Made by a program: the position numbers and the translations under genes. Positions 1 to 5,252 of a stretch of DNA of 7,215 nt are shown in pieces. Positions within the stretch are counted from its first letter, which is position 1, and every line of letters begins with the position of its first letter. The notes below the pieces were generated by a model, which saw only the letters and a list, made by a program, of their open reading frames with translations, made no database searches and was not told the origin of the DNA. Source of the stretch: Candidatus Zambryskibacteria bacterium RIFCSPLOWO2_01_FULL_47_14 (GTDB lineage Bacteria; Patescibacteria; Paceibacteria; UBA9973; Zambryskibacteraceae). The stretch is from contig MHWG01000014.1 of assembly GCA_001824005.1 (NCBI GenBank), forward strand, positions 1 through 7,215, read 5' to 3'.

Positions 1-938
1 CCGACTACATCAAGAACATGATTACCGGCGCCGCCCAGATGGACGGTGCTATCCTTGTGGTGGCGGCGACCGACGGCGTGATGCCCCAGACTCGTGAACA
101 CATCTTATTGGCAAAGCAAGTCGGTGTGCCGAAGATTGTGGTATTCCTCAACAAGTGCGACATGGTAGGCGATAAAGAATTGATCGACCTTGTCGAAGAA
201 GAGGTAAGAGATCTTCTCAAAAAGTATGAGTATGACGGCGCCAACGCTCCGGTTATACGCGGCTCGGCTCTGAAGGCTCTCGAGGCCTCTGGTATCGACG
301 ACGAGTGGTCCAAGCAAATTCTTGCTCTTACTGATGCTCTCGACACCTACATTCCGCAGCCGGTTCGGGAACTCGACAAACCATTCCTCATGCCGATCGA
401 AGACATCTTCTCTATCGAAGGCCGAGGCACTGTTGTGACCGGCAGGATCGAGCGAGGTGTGGTGAAGGTGGGAGAAGAAGTGGAGATTGTTGGTATCAAA
501 GACACGATGAAGACGGTCGTTACCGGCATCGAAATGTTCAACAAGTCTCTCAACCAAGGAGAAGCCGGAGACAACGCGGGCGTGCTTCTCCGCGGCACCA
601 AGAAGGAGGAACTCCATCGCGGCCAAGTGCTCGCCAAGCCAGGGAGCGTTACTCCTCACACGGAGTTTACCGCCGAAGTGTATGTGCTGAAGAAGGAGGA
701 AGGCGGCAGGCATACGCCGTTCTTCACCGGCTATAAGCCACAGTTCTACGTCCGTACTACGGATGTGACCGGAGAGGTTGCGCTCGCCGAAGGGGTTGAG
801 ATGGTAATGCCGGGCGACACAGCGACCTTCACGGTCAAGCTTGTAGCTCCGGTAGCCATGGAAGAGCAGCTGCGCTTCGCCATCCGCGAAGGCGGCAAGA
901 CGGTAGGTGCGGGAGTTGTCACCAAAATTATTAAGTAA
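1..938 (+). CDS. tuf: Elongation factor Tu, 5'-truncated by the window edge
   Basis: EF-Tu is the cytoplasmic GTPase that delivers aminoacyl-tRNA to the ribosomal A site. The visible frame enters at D-Y-I-K-N (codons from position 3), about residue 86 of a roughly 395-residue family, leaving 311 residues. The P-loop, switch I and DCPGH motif therefore lie outside the window. Present are the guanine-specificity motif NKCD, the following G5 segment GSALKALE, domain 2 ([13 protein letters not shown]), and domain 3 ([21 protein letters not shown]). The C-terminus is canonical ([16 protein letters not shown]). The apparent first ATG at 18 is internal, because the preceding codons match the conserved ADYxKNM stretch. 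The gene ends in TAA and is followed by a 113-nt AT-rich spacer before rpsJ, the classical str-to-S10 order. No frameshift is seen. Identification is secure. Confidence 0.98.
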   Translation, partial: DYIKNMITGAAQMDGAILVVAATDGVMPQTREHILLAKQVGVPKIVVFLNKCDMVGDKELIDLVEEEVRDLLKKYEYDGANAPVIRGSALKALEASGIDDEWSKQILALTDALDTYIPQPVRELDKPFLMPIEDIFSIEGRGTVVTGRIERGVVKVGEEVEIVGIKDTMKTVVTGIEMFNKSLNQGEAGDNAGVLLRGTKKEELHRGQVLAKPGSVTPHTEFTAEVYVLKKEEGGRHTPFFTGYKPQFYVRTTDVTGEVALAEGVEMVMPGDTATFTVKLVAPVAMEEQLRFAIREGGKTVGAGVVTKIIK

Positions 939-947
939 TAATTTTGG

Positions 948-1037
948 AAGCTCCAAATCACAAGTACCAAATTACAAACAAATTCTAATTTAGAAATTGG
1001 AATTTGAAAATTGTTTGGAATTTGGAAATTGGAGCTT
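948..1037. repeat. Long imperfect hairpin filling the tuf-rpsJ spacer
   Basis: Almost the whole spacer folds back on itself. The outer arm AAGCTCCAA (948-956) pairs perfectly with TTGGAGCTT (1029-1037). After an asymmetric internal loop (10 nt left, 3 nt right), 967-981 pairs with 1011-1025 at 14 of 15 positions. The tip also contains CTAA/TTAG pairing. It lacks a terminal U-tract, so it does not resemble a normal intrinsic terminator. The base composition (A/T plus short GG/CC words) is quite unlike the flanking genes. It could be a repeat-derived element, an mRNA-stabilising or processing hairpin, or a weak attenuator; the sequence does not decide. Confidence 0.7.
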
Positions 1038-1051
1038 GGAAATTAAACTAG

Positions 1052-1408
1052 ATGGCTAAAGCACCTGTAAAAAAGAAAAGTGCCAAGAAAGAAGTCGAAA
1101 CCACTTCTAAACTTCGTATTCGCGTCATGGCTTACGAATCGAAGATCCTCGACCTCTCGGTGAAGCAGATTATCGACACCGCTCTGCGATACGATGTGGA
1201 GGTGGTGGGCCCTATCCCGTTGCCCGTGGAGAAGAAGATTTATACGGTGAACCGCGCGGCGTTCGTGTACAAGAATGCGCGAGAACAATTCGAAATGCGA
1301 ATCCACAAGCGGCTCATCGACATAGTCAATCCTTCGGGGAAGGTTATCGAGGCTCTCACCAATATGAGTTTGCCCAGCGGCGTCAACATTGATGTAAAAA
1401 TGATCTAG
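1052..1408 (+). CDS. rpsJ: 30S ribosomal protein S10
   Basis: S10 is a small-subunit head protein and, in other bacteria, also the NusE transcription antitermination factor. The 118-residue product carries the family core: IRVMAYESKILDLSV, the hallmark GPIPLPVEKKIYTV, and REQFEMRIHKRLIDIVNPSGK. Typical S10 is about 102 residues; the excess is a lysine-rich N-terminal tail (residues 1-20, KKKSAKKE) that is probably disordered and could contact rRNA. The ATG at 1052 is the natural start, although no good Shine-Dalgarno site lies at normal spacing: a GGAG at 1031-1034 is 17 nt away and buried in the spacer hairpin. It ends in TAG, 23 nt before rplC, so co-transcription is likely. Identification is secure; only the tail length depends on the start chosen. 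Confidence 0.97.
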   Translation: MAKAPVKKKSAKKEVETTSKLRIRVMAYESKILDLSVKQIIDTALRYDVEVVGPIPLPVEKKIYTVNRAAFVYKNAREQFEMRIHKRLIDIVNPSGKVIEALTNMSLPSGVNIDVKMI

Positions 1409-1431
1409 CGAATCTACGCGAACGTGATCGA

Positions 1432-1890
1432 ATGACTAAAATGAAAGTCAAGAAAGTAAACATGACCCAAGTATTTCTGGAAACTGGGGAAGTCGTACCG
1501 GTGACCTTGGTTGTGCCCGAGGATTCTAAAGGTCAGACCTTAGATACTGATTTCCAAGGTCTGACCTTAAAAGAGGGGGATATGGTAACGGTCTCCGGAA
1601 TCTCGAAGGGTAAGGGCTTCCAAGGTGTAGTGAAGCGCCACGGCTTCAAGGGCGGCAGACGCTCGCATGGCCAGAAGCATTCCGAGCGCGAAGCGGGCTC
1701 GATTGGCGGTGGCGGCCGCGCGGGCGGCCGCGTGGCCAAGGGCATGCGCATGGCCGGTCGCATGGGCGGGGAGAAGATAACTGTTAAAAATCTCAAGGTA
1801 GTTAGGGTTGATTCCGAGGGAAAAGAGATTTACATTAGCGGAGCTGTTCCAGGCCGAAGAGGTAGTAAGTTGGAAATTAAATTAACCTAA
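1432..1890 (+). CDS. rplC: 50S ribosomal protein L3, shortened form
   Basis: L3 is an early-assembly large-subunit protein whose long loop reaches toward the peptidyl-transferase centre. Diagnostic segments are KKVNMTQVF near the N-terminus, SGISKGKGFQGVVKRHGF (residues 55-72), GSIG (89-92), the loop RVAKGMRMAGRMGGEK (100-115) and GAVPGRRGS. The product is 152 residues against about 209 in E. coli. The missing part, about 55 residues of the outer globular domain, lies between PVTLVV (residues 23-28) and KEGDMVTVSG. A palindromic stretch encoding residues 33-46 occupies that point. The loop that carries the methylated Gln150 in E. coli reads GGGGRAGGR here, with no glutamine. ATG 1432 has no visible SD; ATG 1441 (M4) is an alternative that matches the usual L3 N-terminus. 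The TAA stop overlaps the next spacer hairpin. Confidence 0.96.
   Translation: MTKMKVKKVNMTQVFLETGEVVPVTLVVPEDSKGQTLDTDFQGLTLKEGDMVTVSGISKGKGFQGVVKRHGFKGGRRSHGQKHSEREAGSIGGGGRAGGRVAKGMRMAGRMGGEKITVKNLKVVRVDSEGKEIYISGAVPGRRGSKLEIKLT
1529..1568. repeat. In-frame 13-bp inverted repeat inside rplC
   Basis: AAGGTCAGACCTT (1529-1541) and AAGGTCTGACCTT (1556-1568) are perfect reverse complements separated by 14 nt. Each arm is itself an odd-length palindrome (AAGGTC, one centre base, GACCTT), so the arms are also near-identical direct repeats. In frame they encode K-G-Q-T-L and Q-G-L-T-L around L-D-T-D-F. The element lies where the outer domain of a full-length L3 is missing. No comparable inverted repeat was noticed in the other coding regions. 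It could be a deletion scar, a small palindromic insertion, or chance. Confidence 0.8.
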
Positions 1891-1969
1891 TTTCTAATTA
1901 TTCTAATTAACCTAAATAAATCCCAATGACCAATTTAGAAATTAGAACAATTAGGTCAATTAGAAATTA
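1888..1969. repeat. Hairpin spacer between rplC and rplD with periodic internal loops
   Basis: TAATTTCTAATT (1888-1899) pairs perfectly over 12 bp with AATTAGAAATTA (1958-1969). Next come a 3x3 internal loop, CTAATT (1903-1908) with AATTAG (1949-1954), another 3x3 loop, and CTAA (1912-1915) with TTAG (1942-1945). The arms are thus built from units of about 9 nt (CTAATT plus three variable bases). The left arm includes the rplC TAA stop, and the right arm ends 6 nt before the rplD ATG. There is no GC-rich stem and no U-tract, so an intrinsic terminator is unlikely. Confidence 0.7.
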
Positions 1970-1975
1970 AGACAC

Positions 1976-2623
1976 ATGGAAGCTACCATCTACAATTTGG
2001 AAGGGAAAAAGGCGGGAGTAACCACTCTTCCGGAAAGTATCTTCGGTTTGCGTTGGAATGCCGACTTGGTCAAGCAGGTTGCTGACTCCATTCTCTCTTC
2101 GCGAAGAAAGAATATTGCCCATACTAAAAATAGGGGGGAGGTCTCGGGCGGTGGCAAGAAGCCCTGGCAGCAGAAAGGTACGGGAAGAGCACGACATGGT
2201 TCGACGCGTTCGCCAATCTGGCGGCACGGTGGGGTGGCTCATGGTCCAAGGAACGAAAAGAATTACGAACGAATCGTCTCGAAGAAGATGCGCGTCAAGG
2301 CGCTCTACACGATTCTGGCGCAAAAAAATCGCGACGGAGAAATTATCTTTGTAGAGCCGATTCAGATTAAAGATGGCAAAACAAAGAATGCCGTATTGGT
2401 TCTCAATAATTTTCCTGCTTTCAGCAAGAAAAAGAATGCCATTGCGATTGCCCTCTCCGCCAAAAACCTCGATACCGAACGGGCTATGAAAAATTTAGGC
2501 AATATCCTAGTGCTTGAAGCGAGGAATCTCGATCCCATCACTCTGCTCCAGTATAAGTATCTGGTGATCGAGAATCCCGAAATAGCACTCAAAGCGATTC
2601 CGAAAATAAATGCCAAATCTTAA
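1976..2623 (+). CDS. rplD: 50S ribosomal protein L4
   Basis: L4 lines the polypeptide exit tunnel and binds 23S rRNA early in assembly. In enterobacteria it also represses the S10 operon. The 215-residue product is near full family length (about 200). Key visible features are the N-terminal strand ATIYNLEGKK, and the tunnel loop KPWQQKGTGRARHGSTRSP (residues 62-80) with the invariant GTGRAR; the next segment is WRHGGVAHGP. The C-terminal half has the Rossmann-like pattern ending NPEIALKAIPK. Its start is ATG 1976, with no SD. The last 14 nt overlap the start of rplW in the +1 frame, implying translational coupling. No typical enterobacterial S10-leader is recognisable in this segment. Confidence 0.97.
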   Translation: MEATIYNLEGKKAGVTTLPESIFGLRWNADLVKQVADSILSSRRKNIAHTKNRGEVSGGGKKPWQQKGTGRARHGSTRSPIWRHGGVAHGPRNEKNYERIVSKKMRVKALYTILAQKNRDGEIIFVEPIQIKDGKTKNAVLVLNNFPAFSKKKNAIAIALSAKNLDTERAMKNLGNILVLEARNLDPITLLQYKYLVIENPEIALKAIPKINAKS

Positions 2624-2903
2624 TTTAAAGCCGAATAGTTCTCTCCGCGGCCCTCGCATTACTGAAAAAGCGGCCATTTTCGCCGACAAACACAATGTCT
2701 ATGTTTTCGAAGTGGAGAAAGATGCCACCAAGAAGAGCATTGCCGTTTCGGTAAAAGAAGCTTACAAGGTAACGCCGATCAAAGTCCGCATTGTAAACAT
2801 TCCGGCCAAAAAAGTTTTTGTCCGCGGTAAACACGGGGAGAAGGGCGCGGTGAAGAAAGCTTACGTCGAGCTCAAAAAAGGCGAGAAGATTGAATTAATT
2901 TAA
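2610..2903 (+). CDS. rplW: 50S ribosomal protein L23
   Basis: L23 sits at the exit of the polypeptide tunnel and is the docking site for trigger factor and SRP. The 97-residue product matches the usual length. It shows RGPRITEKAAIFADKHN (residues 13-29), VYVFEVEKDATKKSIAVSV, the family signature YKVTPIKVRIVNIPAK (52-67), and the strand KKAYVELKKGEKIELI at the end. The ATG lies inside the last codons of rplD (14-nt overlap). There is no SD, so initiation probably depends on ribosomes finishing rplD. The TAA stop is immediately followed by a 12-bp hairpin before rplB. Confidence 0.96.
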   Translation: MPNLNLKPNSSLRGPRITEKAAIFADKHNVYVFEVEKDATKKSIAVSVKEAYKVTPIKVRIVNIPAKKVFVRGKHGEKGAVKKAYVELKKGEKIELI

Positions 2904-2934
2904 AATTTAGAATTTAAAATGAAAATTCTAAATT
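2904..2934. repeat. Perfect 12-bp AT-rich hairpin between rplW and rplB
   Basis: The arm AATTTAGAATTT (2904-2915) pairs perfectly with AAATTCTAAATT (2923-2934) around a 7-nt loop. It begins on the base after the rplW stop codon and ends 14 nt before the rplB ATG. The 14-mer GAAAATTCTAAATT (2921-2934) recurs exactly in the rplJ-rplL spacer at 4838-4851, tying the two spacers together. Confidence 0.7.
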
Positions 2935-2948
2935 GAAAATTGAAAATT

Positions 2949-3788
2949 ATGAAAAAGTATAAGCCCACAACTAAATCCAGAAGGAACATGTCCGGCATCA
3001 ATTACCGGCAGTTTATCACAGCAAGCGAACCGGAAAAGTCTTTGACAAAAGGCTTTTCAAGAGGGAACGGTAGGAACAATACCGGCCGTGTTACTACTCG
3101 CCATAAGGGTGGCGGCCACAAGCGCCTATTCCGCGCGGTCGACTTCCTCTACGACAAGCGAGATGTACCATTCATTGTAAAGACGGTTGAATATGATCCG
3201 AATCGCTCCGGCTTCATCGGTTTGGTGCAGTACAAAGATGGCGGGAAACGCTATGTACTTCTCCACAATTTGGCACAGGTGGGAGACGAGAACATCGTTT
3301 CCGAGAAGGCACCCATACTTCCCGGCAACAGTATGCCCCTCGGCAATATGCTTGTCGGCACATTTGTTTACAACATCGAGCTCAAAGCTGGTGGGGGAGC
3401 AAAACTCGCACGCTCCGGCGGCGACTATGCCGAGATCCTCGCCAAAGACGGCGGCTATGTGGACATCAAACTTCCTTCAACCGAAGTAAGGAAAATTCCA
3501 GCAAATGCCTGGGCGACTATTGGCGAAGTTTCAAATAATGAAAACAGGCTTGTCTCCATCGGCAAGGCCGGACGCTCGCGCTGGCTCGGTATCCGCCCGA
3601 CTACCCGCGGCACGGCCATGAACCCGGTTGACCATTCGCACGGCGGAGGCGAAGGCAGACAGGGTAGAGGCCGCCGTCGCGCAATCTCCATCTATGGCAA
3701 GCCGACCGGCAAAGGCCAGAAATCGCGCCGCTCCAAGAAATATTCAAACAAGTTCATCGTCCGCCGCCGAAAGGTTGGGAAGAAGTAG
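2949..3788 (+). CDS. rplB: 50S ribosomal protein L2
   Basis: L2 is a universal large-subunit protein next to the peptidyl-transferase centre, needed for subunit association. The 279-residue product is standard length (about 275). Motifs are TTRHKGGGHKR (49-59), VEYDPNRSGFI (80-90), RWLGIRPTTRGTAMNPVDHSHGGGEG (211-236) and the C-terminal KFIVRRRKVGKK. His229, the position implicated in peptidyl-transferase function in E. coli, is present in VDHSHGGGEG. A TTG at 2940 opens the same frame three codons earlier, but ATG 2949 gives the expected M-K-K-Y-K-P-T N-terminus and is preferred. No SD is present. No terminator follows, so transcripts probably run into the small gene at 3889. In most bacteria rpsS would come next; it is absent here. 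Confidence 0.97.
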   Translation: MKKYKPTTKSRRNMSGINYRQFITASEPEKSLTKGFSRGNGRNNTGRVTTRHKGGGHKRLFRAVDFLYDKRDVPFIVKTVEYDPNRSGFIGLVQYKDGGKRYVLLHNLAQVGDENIVSEKAPILPGNSMPLGNMLVGTFVYNIELKAGGGAKLARSGGDYAEILAKDGGYVDIKLPSTEVRKIPANAWATIGEVSNNENRLVSIGKAGRSRWLGIRPTTRGTAMNPVDHSHGGGEGRQGRGRRRAISIYGKPTGKGQKSRRSKKYSNKFIVRRRKVGKK

Positions 3789-3813
3789 TTCGGTTTGCTC
3801 ACTATAAATAAAT

Positions 3814-3843
3814 TTGACCGTAATGTCGCGCTCGGGTTAATAT
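3814..3843 (+). promoter_or_regulatory. Probable sigma70-type promoter of the 88-residue gene
   Basis: TTGACC (3814-3819) is five of six to the -35 consensus. It is followed 18 nt later by TAATAT (3838-3843), four of six to the -10 consensus. The predicted start near 3850 leaves a leader of about 40 nt before ATG 3889. It sits in the only spacer after rplB. The assignment is by pattern only. Confidence 0.5.
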
Positions 3844-3879
3844 CGGGGAAGACTTTCGCATAAACGCAATTTTTTCTAC

Positions 3880-3884
3880 GAGGT
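3880..3884 (+). promoter_or_regulatory. Shine-Dalgarno site GAGGT
   Basis: GAGGT ends 4 nt before ATG 3889 and fixes that start. It is notable because the ribosomal-protein genes in this window have no comparable site. Confidence 0.65.
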
Positions 3885-3888
3885 AGAC

Positions 3889-4155
3889 ATGGAAAGAATG
3901 CAGTTTCTGGACCGGCTTATAGGAGCCGCGGAGGAGTTGAGAAAGGTGGGATGTAATACAGATGTGCGTGTATGCGCGGACCAGTTCGGCCTGCTCGTGC
4001 CCGACGCATCTGATGACGATCGTGTGCTTATGGCGATCAAGAAGCTTGCGGCGCCGGGGATCCTCCATCGTCGTAGGTTCACACTTGACGAGTGGCTACG
4101 CTTCGATGAGTTGTGGCTCTATCTTGTGGAGAGGAAGAATGGGGCGGGTCATTAG
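3889..4155 (+). CDS. Small protein of unknown function (88 aa), cassette gene 1
   Basis: I do not recognise this family. The product is 88 residues, charged and soluble-looking, with no signal peptide or membrane segment. Residues 3-20 (MQFLDRLIGAAEELRKVG) could form an amphipathic helix. Residues 37-60 include an acidic PDASDDDR stretch followed by a basic HRRRF. The C-terminal TLDEWLRFDELWLYLVERK is a Trp-rich predicted helix. Two cysteines (22 and 29) are too few for a metal site alone. It has its own promoter-like sequence, a good SD (GAGGT) and a terminator whose 5' arm overlaps its last codons, so it can act as an independent transcription unit. It may also receive read-through from rplB. 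A real gene is supported by SD, spacing and terminator; function is unknown. Confidence 0.75.
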   Translation: MERMQFLDRLIGAAEELRKVGCNTDVRVCADQFGLLVPDASDDDRVLMAIKKLAAPGILHRRRFTLDEWLRFDELWLYLVERKNGAGH

Positions 4156-4173
4156 ACCCGCCTTTACCTTTTT
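4143..4173 (+). terminator. Intrinsic terminator overlapping the end of cassette gene 1
   Basis: GGCGGGTC (4143-4150) pairs with GACCCGCC (4155-4162) around the loop ATTA, followed by TTTACCTTTTT. The stem begins inside the coding sequence, and the TAG stop (4153-4155) spans loop and 3' arm, so termination and end of translation are physically superimposed. Confidence 0.85.
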
Positions 4174-4191
4174 ATTTAAAAAGTGTAATGT
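4163..4191 (+). promoter_or_regulatory. Possible promoter for rplJ-rplL
   Basis: TTTACC (4163-4168) and TAATGT (4186-4191), 17 nt apart, are weak matches to -35 and -10. A start near 4198 would place the transcript just before the L10 leader, which is the expected arrangement. The -35 overlaps the terminator U-tract upstream. It is weak by consensus and supported mainly by position. Confidence 0.35.
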
Positions 4192-4202
4192 ATTGCCTGT
4201 AA

Positions 4203-4241
4203 GGTCAAAGACAGCTGGCATCCATAAGTCCGGCCGAGATC
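4203..4241 (+). ncRNA. L10 leader RNA (rplJ-rplL autoregulatory element)
   Basis: The segment carries the conserved L10-leader core: AAAGACAGC, a stem-loop, then GGCCGAGAT. GGTC (4203-4206) pairs with GATC (4238-4241), allowing one G-U pair. After the conserved internal loop containing AAAGACA, GCTGG (4214-4218) pairs with CCGGC (4230-4234). The known family folds as a kink-turn bound by the L10-(L12)n complex, which represses translation of rplJ-rplL when stalk protein is in excess. Its position, 43 nt upstream of the rplJ ATG, is as expected. The call is from the recalled consensus and not from a covariance search. Confidence 0.8.
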
Positions 4242-4270
4242 AAACTCTTTTGCCCTTATATTTATCAGCT

Positions 4271-4290
4271 TAGCCAATTTCAAATGGCTA
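4271..4290 (+). promoter_or_regulatory. Hairpin spanning the rplJ start codon
   Basis: TAGCCA (4271-4276) pairs perfectly with TGGCTA (4285-4290) around an 8-nt loop. The initiating AUG (4284-4286) has its A in the loop and UG in the 3' arm. Such a fold could limit initiation and be tied to the L10 leader 30 nt upstream; this role is inferred. Confidence 0.45.
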
Positions 4291-4772
4291 TTACACGTGA
4301 GAAGAAGACGGAGATAGTTGATAAGCTCTCGAAGGCCTTCAAGAGTGCGGCTTCGGTCGTGTTCGTGAACTTCAGGGGTCTCTCGGTGGGGAATACTACG
4401 GCTATGCGCCGTGCTCTCAAGGAGAACGGCGTCTCTTACACCGTGGCCAAGAAAAGCCTTACCAGCCGAGCACTCGAGGCAGAGAAGGTGGAGGGGGAGA
4501 AGCCGGAATTGCCGGGCGAACTCTCGCTTGCTTGGGGAGAAGATCTCATCGCCCCCGCGCGCGAAGTGTATAGCTTCATGAAGAAGTTTCCCGAGAATCT
4601 GAAAATTCTCGGAGGCATCTTCAATGGTAAGTACGTCAGTATCTTGGAAGTCGAGGAGATGGCCAAGATTCCCACTCTCGAAGTGCTTCGAGGCAAGTTC
4701 GTGAATATCGTGAACTCGCCAATTCAGCGATTCGCTATCGCTCTCGATCAGATTGCTAAGTTGCGATCTTAA
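4284..4772 (+). CDS. rplJ: 50S ribosomal protein L10 (stalk base)
   Basis: L10 anchors L7/L12 dimers to the 23S rRNA GTPase-associated centre. The 162-residue product is standard length. The N-terminal rRNA-binding domain shows REKKTEIVDKLSKAF, SVVFVNFRGLSV (residues 24-35), MRRALKENGVSYTVAKKSLTSRAL (41-64, the family signature), and GELSLAWGEDLIAPAREVYSFMKK. The C-terminal IQRFAIALDQIAKLRS is the helix that would carry L12 dimers. ATG 4284 gives the expected M-A-I-T-R-E-K-K; no SD is seen. The L10 leader lies upstream and rplL follows after a 103-nt spacer. Elsewhere this pair usually lies between rplK-rplA and rpoB-rpoC; here it follows rplB, with none of those genes in the window. Confidence 0.97.
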   Translation: MAITREKKTEIVDKLSKAFKSAASVVFVNFRGLSVGNTTAMRRALKENGVSYTVAKKSLTSRALEAEKVEGEKPELPGELSLAWGEDLIAPAREVYSFMKKFPENLKILGGIFNGKYVSILEVEEMAKIPTLEVLRGKFVNIVNSPIQRFAIALDQIAKLRS

Positions 4773-4774
4773 TT

Positions 4775-4836
4775 ATCAATTTGCAGTTCTCAATTTTCAT
4801 TGAATTTACAATGAACATTGAAAATTAAAAATTGAT
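4775..4836. repeat. Nested AT-rich hairpin in the rplJ-rplL spacer
   Basis: ATCAATTT (4775-4782) pairs perfectly with AAATTGAT (4829-4836). Inside, AATTTTCA (4792-4799) pairs with TGAAAATT (4819-4826). The internal loop is asymmetric (9 nt left, 2 nt right), much like the tuf-rpsJ spacer. An alternative tip, TTCATTG (4796-4802) with CAATGAA (4809-4815), is also perfect. Downstream to 4866 are further AAAATTGAAAATTA-type words, including the 14-mer shared with the rplW-rplB spacer. It might tune the relative output of L10 and L12, but no U-tract supports termination. Confidence 0.65.
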
Positions 4837-4875
4837 TGAAAATTCTAAATTAAAAATTGAAAATTAGTAACCAAA

Positions 4876-5247
4876 ATGACTGAAAAATTAGAAAAAATCA
4901 TCAAGGAGGTTGAGGAAATGTCTGTACTTGAGCTCAATGAGCTTGTAAAAGCTTTTGAGGAGAAGTTCGGTGTCTCTGCTACTGCCGTAGCCGCCGTCTC
5001 CGCTCAAGGCTCCGGCGAGCCGAAGGAAGAAGAGAAATCGACAGCCGATGTTGAACTCTCTGATGCTGGTGCCAACAAGATCGCAGTTATCAAGGTGGTC
5101 AAGGAAGTGCTTGCTCTCGGTCTTAAGGAGGCCAAGGATCTAGTCGATGCCGCTCCCTCCATGCTCAAAGCAGGCATGAAGAAAGAAGAAGCCGCCGACT
5201 TGAAGAAGAAGATAGAGGAAGCGGGTGGGAAGGTAACCCTTAAATAA
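4876..5247 (+). CDS. rplL: 50S ribosomal protein L7/L12
   Basis: L7/L12 is the multicopy stalk protein that recruits and activates EF-Tu, EF-G and the other translational GTPases. The 123-residue product has the usual three parts. Residues 1-33 form the dimerisation/L10-binding helices ([26 protein letters not shown]). Residues 36-56 form the Ala/Gly/Glu-rich flexible hinge. Residues 57-123 form the globular factor-binding domain, with [25 protein letters not shown] (82-94) and the terminal [10 protein letters not shown]. It starts at ATG 4876 without an SD, despite the protein being needed in several copies per ribosome. It is the last gene of its unit: a branched hairpin with a U-rich end follows. 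Confidence 0.97.
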   Translation: MTEKLEKIIKEVEEMSVLELNELVKAFEEKFGVSATAVAAVSAQGSGEPKEEEKSTADVELSDAGANKIAVIKVVKEVLALGLKEAKDLVDAAPSMLKAGMKKEEAADLKKKIEEAGGKVTLK

Positions 5248-5252
5248 GCTTC

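Noticed and set aside
105..956. 283-residue open frame on the minus strand opposite tuf
   Set aside because: Antisense frames of this length are a known by-product of biased codon use in EF-Tu genes. It has no recognisable domain, no SD and fully overlaps a certain gene.
939..1051. CRISPR array or intrinsic terminator in the AT-rich spacers
   Set aside because: There are no regularly spaced identical repeats with unique spacers, and no GC-rich stem with a U-tract; the signal is inverted repeats of A/T words.
2940..2948. TTG start for rplB three codons upstream
   Set aside because: ATG 2949 gives the conserved L2 N-terminus, and the extra codons lie in spacer sequence next to the hairpin.
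3770..3795. CCGAA/TTCGG hairpin at the end of rplB as a terminator
   Set aside because: It has only five base pairs with a 17-nt loop and no U-tract; too weak to call.
3962..4273. 103-residue plus-strand frame overlapping cassette gene 1 and the rplJ leader
   Set aside because: It runs through the terminator and L10 leader, has no SD, and shadows the better-supported gene at 3889.
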